Source: Ephydatia muelleri (Eukaryota > Porifera > Demospongiae > Spongillida > Spongillidae). Taken from it: a DNA stretch of 64,000 bases. Below, piece by piece: positions 43,105 to 57,210 of this stretch. The stretch spans positions 911,883 through 975,882 of the forward strand of contig JABACO010000005.1 in the NCBI GenBank assembly GCA_013339895.1. Reading direction: 5' to 3'. The notes below the pieces were generated by a model. That model saw nothing but the letters and a program-made list of their open reading frames with translations. It was not told where the DNA came from and made no database searches. Position 1 is the first letter of the stretch, and each line of letters starts with the position of its first letter. Both the position numbers and the translations under genes were made by a program.

Positions 43105-46100
43105 TCAGAGACACATGTTGGGATTTGTCATTTTACTGTAGTTGTTCTTCAAACTCTCAATTTCTTTGTCTTTTTCATCCAGTATTTTCTGAAGCTGTTC
43201 AATTTGTGTGTTCTTCTTTTCCAATTCAGCTTTCAGCTCTCCAAGTTGCTGCTTTGGTACAAGACATACATGGAAGCACACCATTTTGTTAACAATTACA
43301 ATACTCTTCAGTGCACAACATCAACTGCAGCCAATCTACACATCAACATAGCAAAGGGGCCAAGCATGCATAGCAAAGGAAGAGTTAACTTGTATTAATT
43401 TAAACCTAAAATGCGCCTACTTAAAAAAAAAAAAAAACAACCAATGACCAAAAAATGTGCAAAAAGGAAAATATTGTACTAACCGAATTTTGGCTGGATA
43501 GATTTTCATCTTTATGCTCTACATCTTTGCCACGTATTAGCGTTTCATCTGTGATGGACCCATCTCTGTGGTCATCTCTGGTGGGTTCAACTCTGTTGGG
43601 TCCATTTCTTTTGGGCTCATCTCTGTTGGGGTTCATCTCTGTTGGGTCCATCTCTGTTGGGTCCATCTCTGTTGAGTATTGTAATAAAATGTTGGATGGA
43701 TTTATAGAAATGATTCCACTTACCTTATGTGATAAAACAAGACATAAGCAGATGACGTCTGTGGATAATTTACATTAGTAGCATAATTAGTAAAAGTTAT
43801 TAACGTACAATCAAAGGGACTGAATATGTTATGGTTTCTGATAAGACCAGTGTTTGGTTTTCTATCAAGTGTTGGTTTAATTATTAGGACTCTTCTAGTC
43901 ACATGGCACACATGAATATCATAATTGTGTTTGGTTTTGAGCCATTTATGTAATATTATATGCTCTGATGTGGAATTATTCTCTACTCAACGATACAAAG
44001 AAATAAACACCACCGCTCAAAAGATACACATAGAAAAGTTTGTATCTTGGCCCAAACAACTAACCACTACTTCATCTTTGTTGCAGACTGTCACCCTCGC
44101 ATCATCGTATCTTTGCCATTGATCACTGCCTCTGTCCTTGCAACAGGCAATATCTGCATGTCATGTGATAGTGGCTATGTCATTTCAACATTAGATTGAA
44201 ACTTACAGTGACCACTACTGATGGTTCCAAAATGGTGTATTACAGCAAATAGGTCATAAACATAGCTAGGTTGAAAACTATCTCCAGATCGACAATACTC
44301 TGAAATATCTAACCTTTTAATGGTATAGGACAGAGCAGTTGTGCTTGACAGTACTATGCTTCATTAAAACTTACTCAAATGGAAAGTCCACAAATGTTTC
44401 AATTTTGTGTCTTTTGCCATTCCTACATACATTTTACATGGGAGCATGCAATATGCATTTCAAGCATCCAAATATACATTGCAAGCACACATACATGTCT
44501 TGATGGAACCTGTTTAGATGTATCAATAACACTTTGGGTGCTTTGGAAATGGCAATGCTTCGGTCAACAGACACAGTCTTTCCACACGCACAACAAGGCC
44601 TGATACAAGAGAACGTTGCCGGCAATAATTAAATTTAATGCATAAAAACTTACCAATTTCCAATGCTCTCTTTTGACATGAATTGCTTTATACAGTTGTG
44701 CAGAGATTCCTAAAAAATGTTTGCATCATTTTTTAATAACAAGTGCATATAATAGATGAAGGAAGCCATTAAGGCTTTATGTGCCTCTTGCATTGTCAAC
44801 TTCATGCATTGTTTCAAAGTGTGCAATGAAGCATCTATCCTCATCAACAATCGAATTGGTTCAAATCTGCCTTTAAAAAATGTTATCAATGGAGTAACAA
44901 TGTTATCAGAAGTACCACTGTACCATTGTGCATAGTATCATTTATTTCACGCACAATTCACATTTTCACAGGGATAAACCACACACATCTGATGGAAACA
45001 AGATGTTCTGACATTTCTCTCTGTGTGTAAGGAGACAACACTAACGAAAATGTTGTAACAATAAAGAATTGGGCTAAATCTGTACAAATAACATCCCTTC
45101 ATTTCATACACATCTACCTATTTGAACATGTATTTGAACGGTTTGTAGGATTTAATATATTTCATGTTCAAGTATTGCTACGAAGTACAAAACGTGCTAT
45201 AATTAACTCATTAGCACTTTCTCCTCTAGCTAGAAATAATATTATTTTACATTAATTTGCCACACATAAACACTGTGCAATGATATATTAAATAATGTTT
45301 TTAACATGAAATTATGAAACCTCACCTCTGTGATTCGAATAGGAGTTGCTATGGATGCAAACGGATCAAACCTCTTAAAAACCTATGATTAGAAAAAGTT
45401 ACACCCACACACATCTCCTTGCTGGGCAGACATACTGCCTTGCACTGCTGACACTGCAGATGGGTCTGAAGCTGCCCTTGAAAGGTATCTACCACTATTG
45501 AATTGCCATGTGTGGACAAATAATTGAGCCAGAATTCATCAGCTTGTGTTGCCTAGGAAACAACACACAGGTAAGTCATGGTACAGTGTTCCCAGTAATT
45601 AATGAGCCATTTATAACACTCAAATAAATAACTGACTGATATTAAAAAAATGTTTGTCAATGGTGAAGTTGGAGTGTCTGCCCTAAATAAATTACTGTAA
45701 CAATTTGGGCCATATCTGTTGAGATGTTCCTTCAACCCCCACCACACTACATTTATCAGACCCAGGTATCAGATGAGATAGCCATAGGTTGAAAATGGTT
45801 ATCAATTAAGCTTAAATTGAACTTATGACTTACTAATACCTCATTACAAAAGATAAAGAGAATTTTGTAAAATAGTCATGTGTGCGATATTCCTTTATTG
45901 TGTATGTTATTGCATACACGCCCACACATACCTACACAAAAAACATACACACATTTATACAACATCGCTCACTATGATCATTCATGATCCAAACAGTGAT
46001 AAATTGGGAACATACCAAAGCATCTGATGCACAACTGATATAGTTTGGAGGACTTTTCAGTGCTGTGTGCAACGTTTCAAGAACAGCTGTTAAGTATTCT

Positions 46101-49100
46101 TGACAATCCTGTTGAGATGTTCCATGAAACTGTGCAGCCACATTCTGTAAGGATTTGGTTACATGTGACCTTCAAAATTTGCTCCTTAAAAGGGACATGA
46201 AAGCTCAAGCAAACTAAGAGTGGAAGTTTGGGTATTACATGTAACTTCATCGAGGGGGAGGAATAACCAATGCAGACAGGTTTCAATTAGGTTTAGAGCA
46301 TACCTAATGAAAAAGCACTTGCTTGCACAAATCGGACATGAAACACACATAATAACATCCAGAGATGTATCGCTATATCATATTGTGTTCACTTTTGCAT
46401 TATCACACGTAATCACATTATACAACACGATCCTGCAATTGCAGTGATTGGAACAGTGTTTCTATATTGGACATTAAATTTGTCATTTTCGACAAACCGG
46501 GTCACATATATATATATACAAGACAGTACATGCAACTGAAGTTGATGTAATGCAGATATGATATAGTAATGATCAATGAAAAATTTTTTTTGACTTTGTG
46601 CAAAATACAGTGAACCAACAGAACTGTCAAACTTATAAATGCTACCTTTATATGACCAAGATTGATTTCTCTTGTCCGTCCTTCCCACATACTGTTCATT
46701 GCTGTTGCAAACTCATTTAGAAAAATAAAACAAGATCCTGCAGGTTAAAAGAATCATGACCTTGATCCATTCATGCAAAGATTACAAATGTGAAATTATG
46801 CAATAATATGCTAAGTAAAATGAGTGCAATGTTTAGTATGTTATAGCTCTGTATTAAATCAGCTAATGAAATTTATAACCAAAATTTGAATAAATAGATA
46901 AATAATAAGGATGTCAGCAAATCAAAGTTTAGCGCAAGATTCCTTTGACATGATTTAATAATGAAATTGTACATGTATAATTATCTGGTGGCAACTGGTA
47001 AATCTGTGTCATTAGTACCAACTATCAGAGCTTTTTAATAACCCACTATTGAGGCTAACAAGTTAAGTTGTGATTTGCTGATTAACAGCAGGATACGCTA
47101 ACCACACAGTTTATTCTGTTCTCCTATCAGCTGAGAAATAGAATATTTAGAGGCTGTGGAGGCTAGGCTTGCATCTTTCACTTCTTTTTTTTACTTCAGT
47201 TGATGGTGCCCTTGGTTGTGAAGCAAACACTGTGATGAAACTGTTGGCGACCAAAATAGCATTGACTGGGAAAAACCACGGAATGAAGTAGCTGGGGTGG
47301 GTAAGGCCAGAATGGCCTTTGTAATACACAAAGCTACAAACTTGTGTAAGAGACAGGAGAGTAAAACAGACAAGCACAATTGGCATGGACAATGTGGCTG
47401 GACTACCCTTACACCTGATGAATACACTTGCATGGGCATGGACAGGGCTGGGGGTAAAATATATCATAACATGGTACCAGTAATAAGACTGGTAACTTAC
47501 TATCTGAGAAGAAATCTTTCAGCTCTTGTGTGCTTCTCAGACATTGCAGTGTGGCGTTCATATAGCACGATTTCCCAATATTGGGAAGTCCAAACCTTTG
47601 TGAAGTCTTCTTTGGTGTAATACCGAACAGCCAGTTGCAAAAGGTACTCTTCTAGGAGGAAAAAAGTTTGTAAAACATTACTCTGAAAGATGATTGATAG
47701 AAGTGTAAAATGTATCCACTAATTGGTAAATCCAACTGAACTGGTACCCATTCCCTCCTCCATCCCCTCTCAAAGTGACCACTACTTTGTGCATTTCCCA
47801 TTTTAATGTACACATGTCTGGGGAACTACAAATTTCAGATGGCACTCTCCAAGACATGTATTGTTCATGTGGCATGAAAAGCTATGTGTATGTTTGCCAA
47901 GAATCATTAAATAATTATTGTTAGCAACATTGCAAATAAATACACCCCCCCACATACTACAAATCTTATAAAAACTCCAAGCCTGGTAAAAGGGCAATGG
48001 TTCTTAACACAGAAGCATTGGCCCACTGAACAGCTACTGTGTGTGTCTCTGTAGTGGGAAGACAGTGAGTCTCTAGTCGATGATGCAATGGCATGTTTAC
48101 AGCTCCTTCAAAAGGGCCAAAGAGTGTCTCAAAGACTACTGGCGTAAAATGAAAGTTTCTGCATGCAGGCCTTTTCTGCTCAAGTGTACAGGATCAAGAA
48201 ACCAGCATTTGGGTCCTGACTTTCTCAACAATACACTTTTACAACGCTTTTTATCTTAGGTTGATGGAGTTATAAAATGATTAGGACCCCTCCTCTATCC
48301 CATCTCACAGTGACCACTACTTTGTGCATTTCCCATTTTAATGTCACACATGCCTGGGGAACTACACATTTCTGATGGCACTCTCCAAGACATGTATTGT
48401 TCATGTGACACGAGAAGGTTATGTGCACAACAGCTGCAATTTATTTATATTGGCAATGCTGTTTGCCAAGAATCATTAAAATAGTTATGGTTATTTTTGA
48501 CGAATAAAACAAACATTGCATATAAATACACCCCCCCCCCCCCACCTACATACAAATCTTATAAAAACTCCAAGCCTAGTAACAGGGCAATGGTTCTTAA
48601 CACAGAAGCATTGGCCCACTGAACAGCTACTGTGTGTGTCTCTGTAGTGGGAAGACAGTGAGTCTCTAGTCGATGATGCAATGGCATGTTTACAGCTCCT
48701 TCAAAAGGGCCAAAGAGTGTCTCAAAGACTACTGGCGTAAAATGAAAGTTTTCTGCATGCAGGCCTTTTCTGCTCATAAGGATACAGGATCAAGAGACTT
48801 AGGAAATCAACATTTTGGGTCCTGACTTTCCCAACAATACACTTTTAAAACGTCTTTTCTCTGAGGAGACCTTAGGCCGATGGACTACCAAATGATTTGG
48901 ACCCATTCTGAATTTGGTTATCATAGTTGCAAGTGTATATATTTATGGTGCTCACCTCCCTCAGCCACCCTTCTGATGAAGAACTAGGCAGATGAGATGG
49001 AGCCAAAGGGTAGTATACCCATGTTTGCTATGCTGTGTCTTATTAATATTATATTAATATTATTATTATTATTGGTATCAAGTACCATTTATTTCCAGTT

Positions 49101-49978
49101 GTATTCTTGGCTGCAAGCACAATGTAGCAAGATGATTTGTCCTAAGCAACTAGCTGATGGCTGTCATTGAAATACTATAGCCTACATGAGGTTCATCAGT
49201 ACCTAATGGCCTTTCTCCTTCTGCTTACTAATATGCATACACTAATGCATTTTTCAATGGGGTTTTTAAAAGTCCCTGTATACAAAGTTGGGAAGGTAGA
49301 AGTGATGAATACAATATGAATATGAATTGGTCAAGTGACTTAAACTCTGCACCAGAAATGCTTTCACTCCAATTAATGTCATATTCATTGACCTTTTCAA
49401 CGCAGCAGACATTGGTAAGATTGCAATCACATAGCAGCTGTTTTGGGTGTTCTCCATACATGGAGTGATAGAATATTTAATCACCACAGGGCTTGAAAAT
49501 ATATTTCAAAAACACAGCTTTTTATTTGTTCAAGGATCAAAATTCTTACCAGGAAACTGGTACACGGCCATGACCAGTTTTCAACACGTCTGAATCTGAT
49601 CCGCTATGTTCGTAATTCAGTCGCGAGGCGAGCATAATTTCCCAAAATTTACAGACCTTGTTCCGGAATTATGCCCCGCCTCACGGCTGTCACTTGCTTT
49701 GGGTGGCGGATCTGATTCAGACGAGTATAAAACTCGTCGTGTAGTTACAAAATCCAGGAAATCGTTACTAATGAGCCGTAAATTCACGTACTTGTTTTTC
49801 CCTCAGGGTCCTCCTCCTTAATATCAGAGCTAGTAATTGGCGATCGAATATCTTGCTGATCATGGTTTCTAGGATCTGGGGCTTCAGCCATAGTACCTAC
49901 ACGTAGATTAATGCCGCGCCAAGGTTCACTGACACTAACAAACTCTGTTAGCTCAAGAGTGTCCAAATCAGTTTCCAT
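43105..49978 (-). CDS. Type B ubiquitin-specific protease (copy B1)
   Basis: USPs remove ubiquitin from proteins through a Cys-His-Asp papain-like site. Exons supported by phase: 49978-49792 (likely first), 47651-47501, 46737-46646, 46144-46016, 45552-45436, 45382-45326, 44709-44654, 44599-44495, 44410-44375, 44313-44207, 44153-44065, 43758-43724, 43668-43484, 43251-43105. Motifs in order: Cys box GLPNIGKSCYMNATLQCL, QFHGTSQQDCQEYL, Zn ribbon CQQC, PCCACGK, KAPKVLLIHLNRF, YDLFAVIHHFGTISSGHY (His box), DQWQRYDDARVTV (Asp box), SSAYVLFYHIR. Then comes a 15-bp repeat exon (RDGPN-type pentapeptides) and a coiled-coil end (GELKAELEKKNTQIEQLQ). One or more exons between 49792 and 47651 are unresolved. 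The repeat exon needs one base removed (GGGG at 43627-43630). The Cys box is closest to the USP26/29/37 pattern, but the subfamily is not certain. Confidence 0.82.
43558..43680. repeat. 15-bp coding minisatellite of USP-B1
   Basis: About eight copies of CTCTGTTGGGTCCAT (plus strand) form most of exon 43668-43484. Related arrays in the other B copies have more units (about 14 at 52060-52268 and 17 at 63583-63835). Confidence 0.9.
47757..48900. mobile_element. Tandemly duplicated transposon-like remnant
   Basis: Two copies of a roughly 520-600 base segment (47757-48275 and 48285-48900) lie head to tail in a USP-B1 intron at about 90% identity. Each carries, on the minus strand, an open segment containing NFHFTPVVFETLFGPFEGAV followed by MPLHHRLETHC. 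This resembles the SFTPLV...TGG...EA block found near the end of retroelement-derived open frames in many invertebrate genomes. It is a fragment only, with no reverse transcriptase seen. Confidence 0.5.
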
Positions 49979-50133
49979 TTCCTTCTTGGCTCAGTTTTCT
50001 AATAAAATGCAATTCACAAGAAATAAAAAGGACAGGCGACTATTAGAAGATGAATTTCATGTAAACTCTATACTCAAAATATAACGTACAGTTTGACATA
50101 ACGGTATAGGGTATACAAGTATGCATAGTACAA

Positions 50134-50306
<173 letters not shown>

Positions 50307-50967
50307 TCACTGGATTAAAATAGGATCAATCGTTCAGTATATTGAACTACCACAATGCCTGAAGCCTAGCTTACTACAGTACATAACGCAGCACACGCAC
50401 CATAATGTAACGAAGATGGATATGTGTAATACAAAGACACGATGCTGCGATTGTGCCCCGCCTTACCTTCAGCACTGGGTGTGGTGTCTACTTACAAGTA
50501 TCCGGTTGTTTCCCTGGGGACATCCCGTTGTATCGATTCTAATTATTATTTTTTTGGAGTATGAAAGCCTGAGGCAAGCATAAGTAAGTGTGTGTGGAGT
50601 ATGCAGAGCTGGATGAATGTTGTGTATTTGTTGTGTTTCTCGTTAGAAAATACTCCCGATCTCCAAAGAATATAATATTACAGGGAAATCACAGCGATAC
50701 AAAGTTATACAGCCTGTGTCAAACTACAGTAGAGCACGAAAAGAATGCACACTGCCGTCTATATCCGAATCACACACTCAGTGAAATGCTTAAATAGCCA
50801 AAAGAAAGTTCTAGAACATGCATGCCCAACACATGTATAATTAACACCTAAAGGCAAGCCAGGTCATGCCAAAGCATGCTCCTTAACAGTATTGTTTTCA
50901 CCATGCATGAAACATGGATAGCTGTACTTGGAAGTGCAACTTGCTGCCAATGTTTCGCCTCTCCCCA

Positions 50968-51245
50968 GCAGATATAGGGAGGTATGTCATGTGATGAATA
51001 ATCAATGTAAAGTGGAGTATCTCACCATGAGAATTAGGTGATGTACATCAGTTTCCCCATGTTTTCCGTTGTGTGCCCAATGCGTTCTGTAGATAAAAAT
51101 GAGATGGCTGAAAAACTCCGACTTGAAGTGGATAGGATTATAAAGGTCTGCTGGATGTTTGGGTTACATGTAGATGTTCTTTACGAAATACAATTTGTCT
51201 CATGCAGGAAGTAGAACACGCTAGGTCAAGTCAAAACTGATGATG
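50968..51245 (+). pseudogene. 3' fragment of type A USP (copy A3)
   Basis: Homology to the type A gene begins abruptly at the end of the exon equivalent to 62439-62512 (GCAGATATAGGGAGGTATG) and includes the last two coiled-coil exons, ending in the same AAAACTGATG stop context. The exon equivalent to 62597-62662 is fused by deletion to the next one (CCCAATGCGTTCTGTAG). The fragment has no catalytic domain. Confidence 0.85.
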
Positions 51246-52305
51246 ATGTTTGAAATTGGAACATGACACAATTATCAATAGAGTGCACTCTGTATGTTGT
51301 TTGCAAGGATGTTGTCATCACTATGCATGAAGTTCAGCTGGAGTGACCCACACCAAAAGTGTCACATATATTAGAAAAATTAACACAATTAAAAGAGAGA
51401 TACTGTTTGCATTTGTACTGAAATTATTTTTCCAACAACATTCTTCCCATGCTGTTATTGTAATTACGAGAAGCTTTATGTCAATTCAAATTGATGCATT
51501 TTATTGTAACAACACAATGTGTTTCAGAGACACATGTTGGGATTTGTCAGTTTATTGTAGTTTGTTCTTCAAACTCTCAATATCTTTGTCTTTTTCATCC
51601 AGTAATTTCTGAAGCTGTTCAATTTGTGTGTTCTTCTTTTCCAATTCAGCTTTCAGCTCTCCAAGTTGCTGCTTTGATACAAGACATACATGGAAGCACC
51701 ATTTTGTTTAACAGTTACAATACTCTATTCAGTGCACAACATCAACTGCATCCAATCTACACATCAGTGTTGCCCTGGCATTACATGTATAGCTCTGACA
51801 TACTCGTTTACCATACATTTTTGCCTTTTCAGCTGTAACGTGGTTACATTGAACCTTGGAGCCATGCATGTATAGCAAAGGAAGAGTTCATTTAAACCTA
51901 AAATGTACCTAATTGAAAAAGAAAAACAAAGACAAATAAATGTGCAACAAGGAAAATATTGGAAATGTATTCACTAACCAAATTTTGGCCTGATAGATTT
52001 TCATCTTTATGTTCTATATCTTTGCCACATATTAATATTTCATCTGTGATGGACCCATCTCTGTTGGGTCCATCTCTGTTGTGTTCATCTCTGTTGGGTT
52101 AATTTCTGTTGGGTCCATCTCTGTTGGGTCCATCTTTGTTGGGTCCATTTCTGTTGTGTTCATCTCTGTTGGGTCCATCTCTGTTGGGTTCATTTCTGTT
52201 GGGTCCATCTCTGTTGGGTTCATCTCTGTTGGATCCATCTCTGTTGGGTCCAACTCTGTTGAGTATTGTAATAAAATGTTGGATGGATTTATCGAGATGT
52301 TTCCA

Positions 52306-54950
52306 CATATGCAGAAATCAGCGGTCACCAGGAAAGTGATGGTGTTCAAAAAGACATCCTATAGCATGTGTTCCATTGCTAGTACATAGGGGTAGTGTGG
52401 TTTGAATTTGTGTTGAATTTATAAGTACTAGATGTATTCAAAACAAAGTTAGACTTACACCTATTTAAATGTATGAAAAATGGTTACTCTTGAATTTAAT
52501 TAACTAACCGCAAGTTATAAAACATTTGCCACCTCATTTTTACGTGTAGAAAGGTTGTAAGGTGCAAACTGTGCAAAAAAATATATATCATTACGTTGAA
52601 GATTTCAGTTCGGGAAAGCAAAACATAGCTTCCCATTAACATGTACACAAAATCAATGTTTTCTGACCTAATTACTGTATTCCACTGTTTTTTTAAATTG
52701 AATCTTACCGAAAAATTGAGTTGCCACCCTTTATTATGATTTGCAGCACATTGGTACATGTTTTCATGCCATTTGACAATGTTTTTTTCCATTACATAGA
52801 TTTTTCTAGTTCGGGGAGCCTTTGAACAATGTTCGGTTACTGGCGCCGCCATCTTGCCATTATTGAATAAATGGTCGTCACAGAATCTCGGCCGGCTACA
52901 TGTATGACCTTTACATGAAGCTTTACTAAATAATTATAGTCAGGTTTATTAACTCACAAAATGTTCACAAACTATTACTGGCTAGGCAGGGGCGGATCCA
53001 GATCCATGCAATATTTTGGTAAGGGGCCGGAGCCCTGGTTGAGTACGAAAACGGGGGGGGGGGGGGGGGGGGGGGGGGGGGTCGAAATACAAGAACTGAG
53101 ACACGATTCGCCGAAGTGGCGCTCCGATTCTAATTTGATGCTTCATAACCGTTCAAATTTGTCCAACCCCCACGGGTCCGCTACAGCAACTTGGGTAACA
53201 TGTCACTTATGCGGGCAGTCTGTATTTGAGAACAGCTAATTATAAACGGCTTTCTATCTGAAATTTGTGACCACGCCAGCTGACGTGTAAGGTGGGAGAT
53301 AATATAGTAAGGTCATCGTTGATTAATTAATTCATATCGCAGACATGCAAATTGTCTGTTCAGAGCATATATACGAGGGACTAGGTTTATATGGCTGCGG
53401 ATAAGTCAGTTCGGTGTTGCATCCTTTAATTTCCCCAGCTTTTTTATTTGTAAGCTCTATATAGAACGTTTTGAAGCTGATCCGATTCGACTATTATTTA
53501 ATGTCCTTTTAATAATGACGTATTACGTTGCGCGATCGCTCTGCATGCAATACATACTCGCAGATCACCTTTGCACGAACATTAGGTTTATTGACAGTGT
53601 CACTTTTAACCTGGAGTCATCAATCCATTCAACCATGCATATTTGATCATAAATCAACTGAACATTTATCCCAGTGAATTGTGAAGGACTGTACTAGCTG
53701 CACGAAAGATTATAGTGGTAGTAAACAGATGCCAATACCTGACCTTTGTTATTGTCATAACCAGTAGTTGCAAGGAAACAATGCCTGCATACTATCTGCT
53801 GCACTCTACATTGCATCCATATACCATATGCATGCAACAATTTGCATATACACCAATTTAGGTGCACACGCATAGATAGTAAAAGTACTGATATATGTAT
53901 AACAGCGAATGCACATCCATGCATCAGTGCAATTGGTAGGGCAGCAAGTTAGTTCATCATGCATTTACCATGCATGCGATTGAGCGCTGTTTTGACTAAG
54001 CGCGTGCAGCGGTGCAGTCATGTTATCTTGAACCGTATTGTCTTGCATAATGCACAATTACTTAACTTAATTAATCGCAGACTATGACAGCATAATGGGA
54101 TCATGCACCATCAACAGCATGTACCGCAATGCATGCATGCACGGATATTGCTCGTAACTACATGTAGTGAAATGAACACGAAAAGTGTGGAAATTGTAAC
54201 TGAGCGTTGTTCGAGGTTACCAGGCAATAGAGTCTATATAAAAATCGCCCAGCTTTTTCATGTATATTGATAAACTTACGTATAAGCGTTGAAACATGCA
54301 GCCACTTTGAAAGTAATGCCGCGAGTGCTACCGACAAAGAGAATTACATAAGGCATATCCCACTGGGTTCGAGCAAGGATTGTAATAGCTAATAATCCAT
54401 GGTTAGAGCTACTAGCTGGTTCAAGTAGACAATGATAAATTAAAAGAACAGATCACATTGCACACTGCCATGATGCATAACAGATATATTGTGTGCACAC
54501 ATGTCAGTCCCTATCGGCATGCGTTGCATGCATGATTTATTTATCAACTAACTGACTTTTCAATCCATGCACACATGCGTGGGCGTACCACAGTAGCCAC
54601 ACCCTCGCGCAGAAGCTTTGGCACGGTAGACCTTAATATCAGATTTAAATCAATGTTACATGTGCACGGGAGCCAAAGTTTCGTCGTAGACGTCATGAAT
54701 TATTCAAGAAACATGATATTGCGTCATCTTTTAAATACAATTATGAATAAATTTTACTAAATATAATTATGCGCGGTTGAAATTAATTTAAATGTCTTGA
54801 TTTTAGTAAAAGGGTGCTTAATGCTTTTTTCATGAAAAATGCATATTATAATCAAATCGATTTTTAGAGTATATTAAACATGTTTGAAATTCAATTTGGA
54901 AAAAAACAACAGGATGACCGCGTATGTATGGGCCATTTCTGGATATAAAT
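52306..54950. other. About 2.65 kb insertion within USP-B2
   Basis: In USP-B1 the matching intron is only about 55 bases (43669-43723); here the two flanks are 2.65 kb apart. The inserted DNA is AT-rich, with no recognised gene. It contains GGGGCGGATCCAGATCC at 52989 next to a G28 run, a motif that also occurs inverted at 31937. Terminal repeats were not identified, so whether it is one mobile element is open. Confidence 0.6.
53055..53081. repeat. Poly-G tract
   Basis: A run of about 27 G bases lies within the insertion in USP-B2. Confidence 0.9.
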
Positions 54951-57210
54951 TACCTCATATGATAAAACAAGACATAAGCAGATGACTTCTGTGGATAATA
55001 TACATTAGTAGTATAGTTAGTAAAATTTATTAATGTACAATCAAAGGGACTGATAAGACCAGTGTTTGGTTTTCTATTGTGTTAATTTAATTATTAGGAC
55101 TCTTCTAGTCACATGGCACATGAATATCATAATTGTGTTTGGTTTTGAGCCATTTATGTAATATTTATATGCTCTGATGTGGAACTATTCTCTACTCAAC
55201 GATACAAAGAAATAAACACCACCGCTCAAAGATACACTTAGCAAAGGTTGTATTGTGACCCAAACAACTAACCACTACTTCATCTTTGTTGCAGACTGTC
55301 ACCCTCGCATCATCGTATCTTTGCCATTGATCACTGCCTCTGTCCTTGCAACAGGCAATATCTGCATGTCATGTGATAGTGGCTATGTCATTTCAATATT
55401 AGATTGAAACTTACAGTGACCACTAATGATGGTTCCAAAATGGTGTACTACAGCAAATAGGACATAAACACATCTAGGTTGAGAACTATTTCCAGATCGA
55501 CAATGCTCTGAAATATCTAACCTTTTAATGGTATAGGGTAGAACAGTTGTGCTTGACAGTACTATGCTTTCATTAAAACTTATTCAAATGGAAAGTCCAC
55601 AAATGTTTCAATTTTGTGTCTTTTGCCACTCCTGCATACATTTTACATGGGAGTATGCAATATGCATTTCAAGCATCCAAATATACATCATAGCACATAC
55701 ACTTACACGTCTTGGTGGAACCTGTTTAGATGTATCAATAACACTTTGGGTGGTTTGGAAATGGCAATGCTTTGGTCGACAGACACAGTCTTTCCACATG
55801 CACAACAAGGCCTGATACAAGAGAACATTGCAGGCAATAATTTAATTTAATGCTTACCAATTTCCAATGCTCTCTTTTGACATGAATCATACGGTTGTGC
55901 AGAGATTCTTTGCACCATTTGTTAATAAAATCAAATTGAAGTGCTATAATTAACTCATTAGCACTTTCTCCTCTAGCTAGTAACAATGTTAATTTGCATT
56001 AATTTGCCACACATATACACTGTACAATGATATATAAAATAAGATTTTTAACATTAATTATGAAACCTCACCTTTTTTTCTGTGATTCGAATAGGAGTTG
56101 CTATGGATGCAAATGGATCAAACCTCTCAAATACCTATGATTAGAAAATGTTACACCCACACACATCTCCTTGCTTGGCAGACATACTGCCTTGCACTGT
56201 TGACACTGCAGATGGGTCTGAAGCTGCCCTTGAAAGGTATCTACCACTATTGAATTGCCATTTGTGGACAAATAATTGAGCCAGAATTCATCAGCTTTTG
56301 TTGCCTGGGAAACAACACACAGGTAAGTCATGGAACCGTATTTCCAGTATGAGCCATTTATAACACTCATGTAAATAACTGACTGATATTATAAATGTTT
56401 GTCAATGGTCTTGAAGTTGAAGCAGGAGAAGTGTTTCTGCCCTAAATAAATTACTCTAACAATTTGGTTGAGATGTTCCTTCAACCCCCACCACACTACA
56501 TTTATCAGATCCAGGTATCAGATGAGATAGCCATATATAGGTTGAAAATCGTTATCAAATTAAATAAATAGAATTGATTGAACTCAGCATGCATCAGAAG
56601 CCTATGACTTACTAATACCACATGATCATTGCACAAGATAAGGAGGAAGATTCTCTTTGTAAAATAGTAATATGTGCAATGCTCTTTTATTGTGTATGTT
56701 ATCACATACATACCTACACAATCTACATACACACATTTAAATTATGATGATTTCATACTCCAAACAGTAATGAATTGGGAACATAATTCTTACCAAAGCA
56801 TCTGATGCACAACTGGAGGACTTTTCAGTGCTGTGTGCACCTTTTCAAGAACAGCTATTAATATTTTAGACAATCCTGTTGAGATGTTCCATGAAACTGT
56901 GCAGCCATATTCTGTAAGGATTTGATTTATTGTGACCATGAAAGCTCAAGCAAACTAAGAGTGGAAGCTTGGGTATCAGCTTCATTGAGGGGGAGAAATA
57001 ACCTTGAATGCAGACAGGTTTCAATTAGGTTCAGAGCAAACCTAATGAAAAAGGCACTTGTTTGCACAAATCGGACATGAAACACACATAATAACATCCA
57101 CTATATCATATTGTGTTCACTTCTGCACTATCACGTGTAATCACATTATACAACATAATAGTGTTTCTATATTGAACATTAAATTTGTTATTTCTACAAA
57201 CCGGATCACA

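Larger units (their letters stand above)
51552..57210 (-). pseudogene. Broken copy of type B USP (copy B2)
   Basis: This parallels the 3' two-thirds of USP-B1: coiled-coil exon (51685-51552), 15-bp repeat exon, the SAYVLFYH exon (about 54987), Asp-box and His-box exons (about 55300-55540), zinc-ribbon exons (about 55720-55830 and 56300-56190) and the SQQDC exon (about 56910). It lacks the Cys-box exon and everything upstream. The SQQDC exon ends early at a TAA (QQDCLKY then stop). The exon equivalent to 44709-44654 has lost five bases. The repeat exon contains a TAA in the coding frame. About 2.6 kb of unrelated sequence interrupts the small intron before the repeat exon. It is not expected to give a working protease. 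Confidence 0.85.

Noticed and set aside
49228..49487. Minus-strand open frames including QNSCY, suggestive of a second USP Cys box
   Set aside because: The genuine Cys box with correct phase is at 47651-47501. Here two overlapping frames compete and neither continues as a USP. It may hold an unresolved USP-B exon, but I cannot define it.
52081..52389. SVGSISVGFI-type and LLGPSLLG-type open frames
   Set aside because: They are antisense readings of the 15-bp coding repeat of the type B USP.
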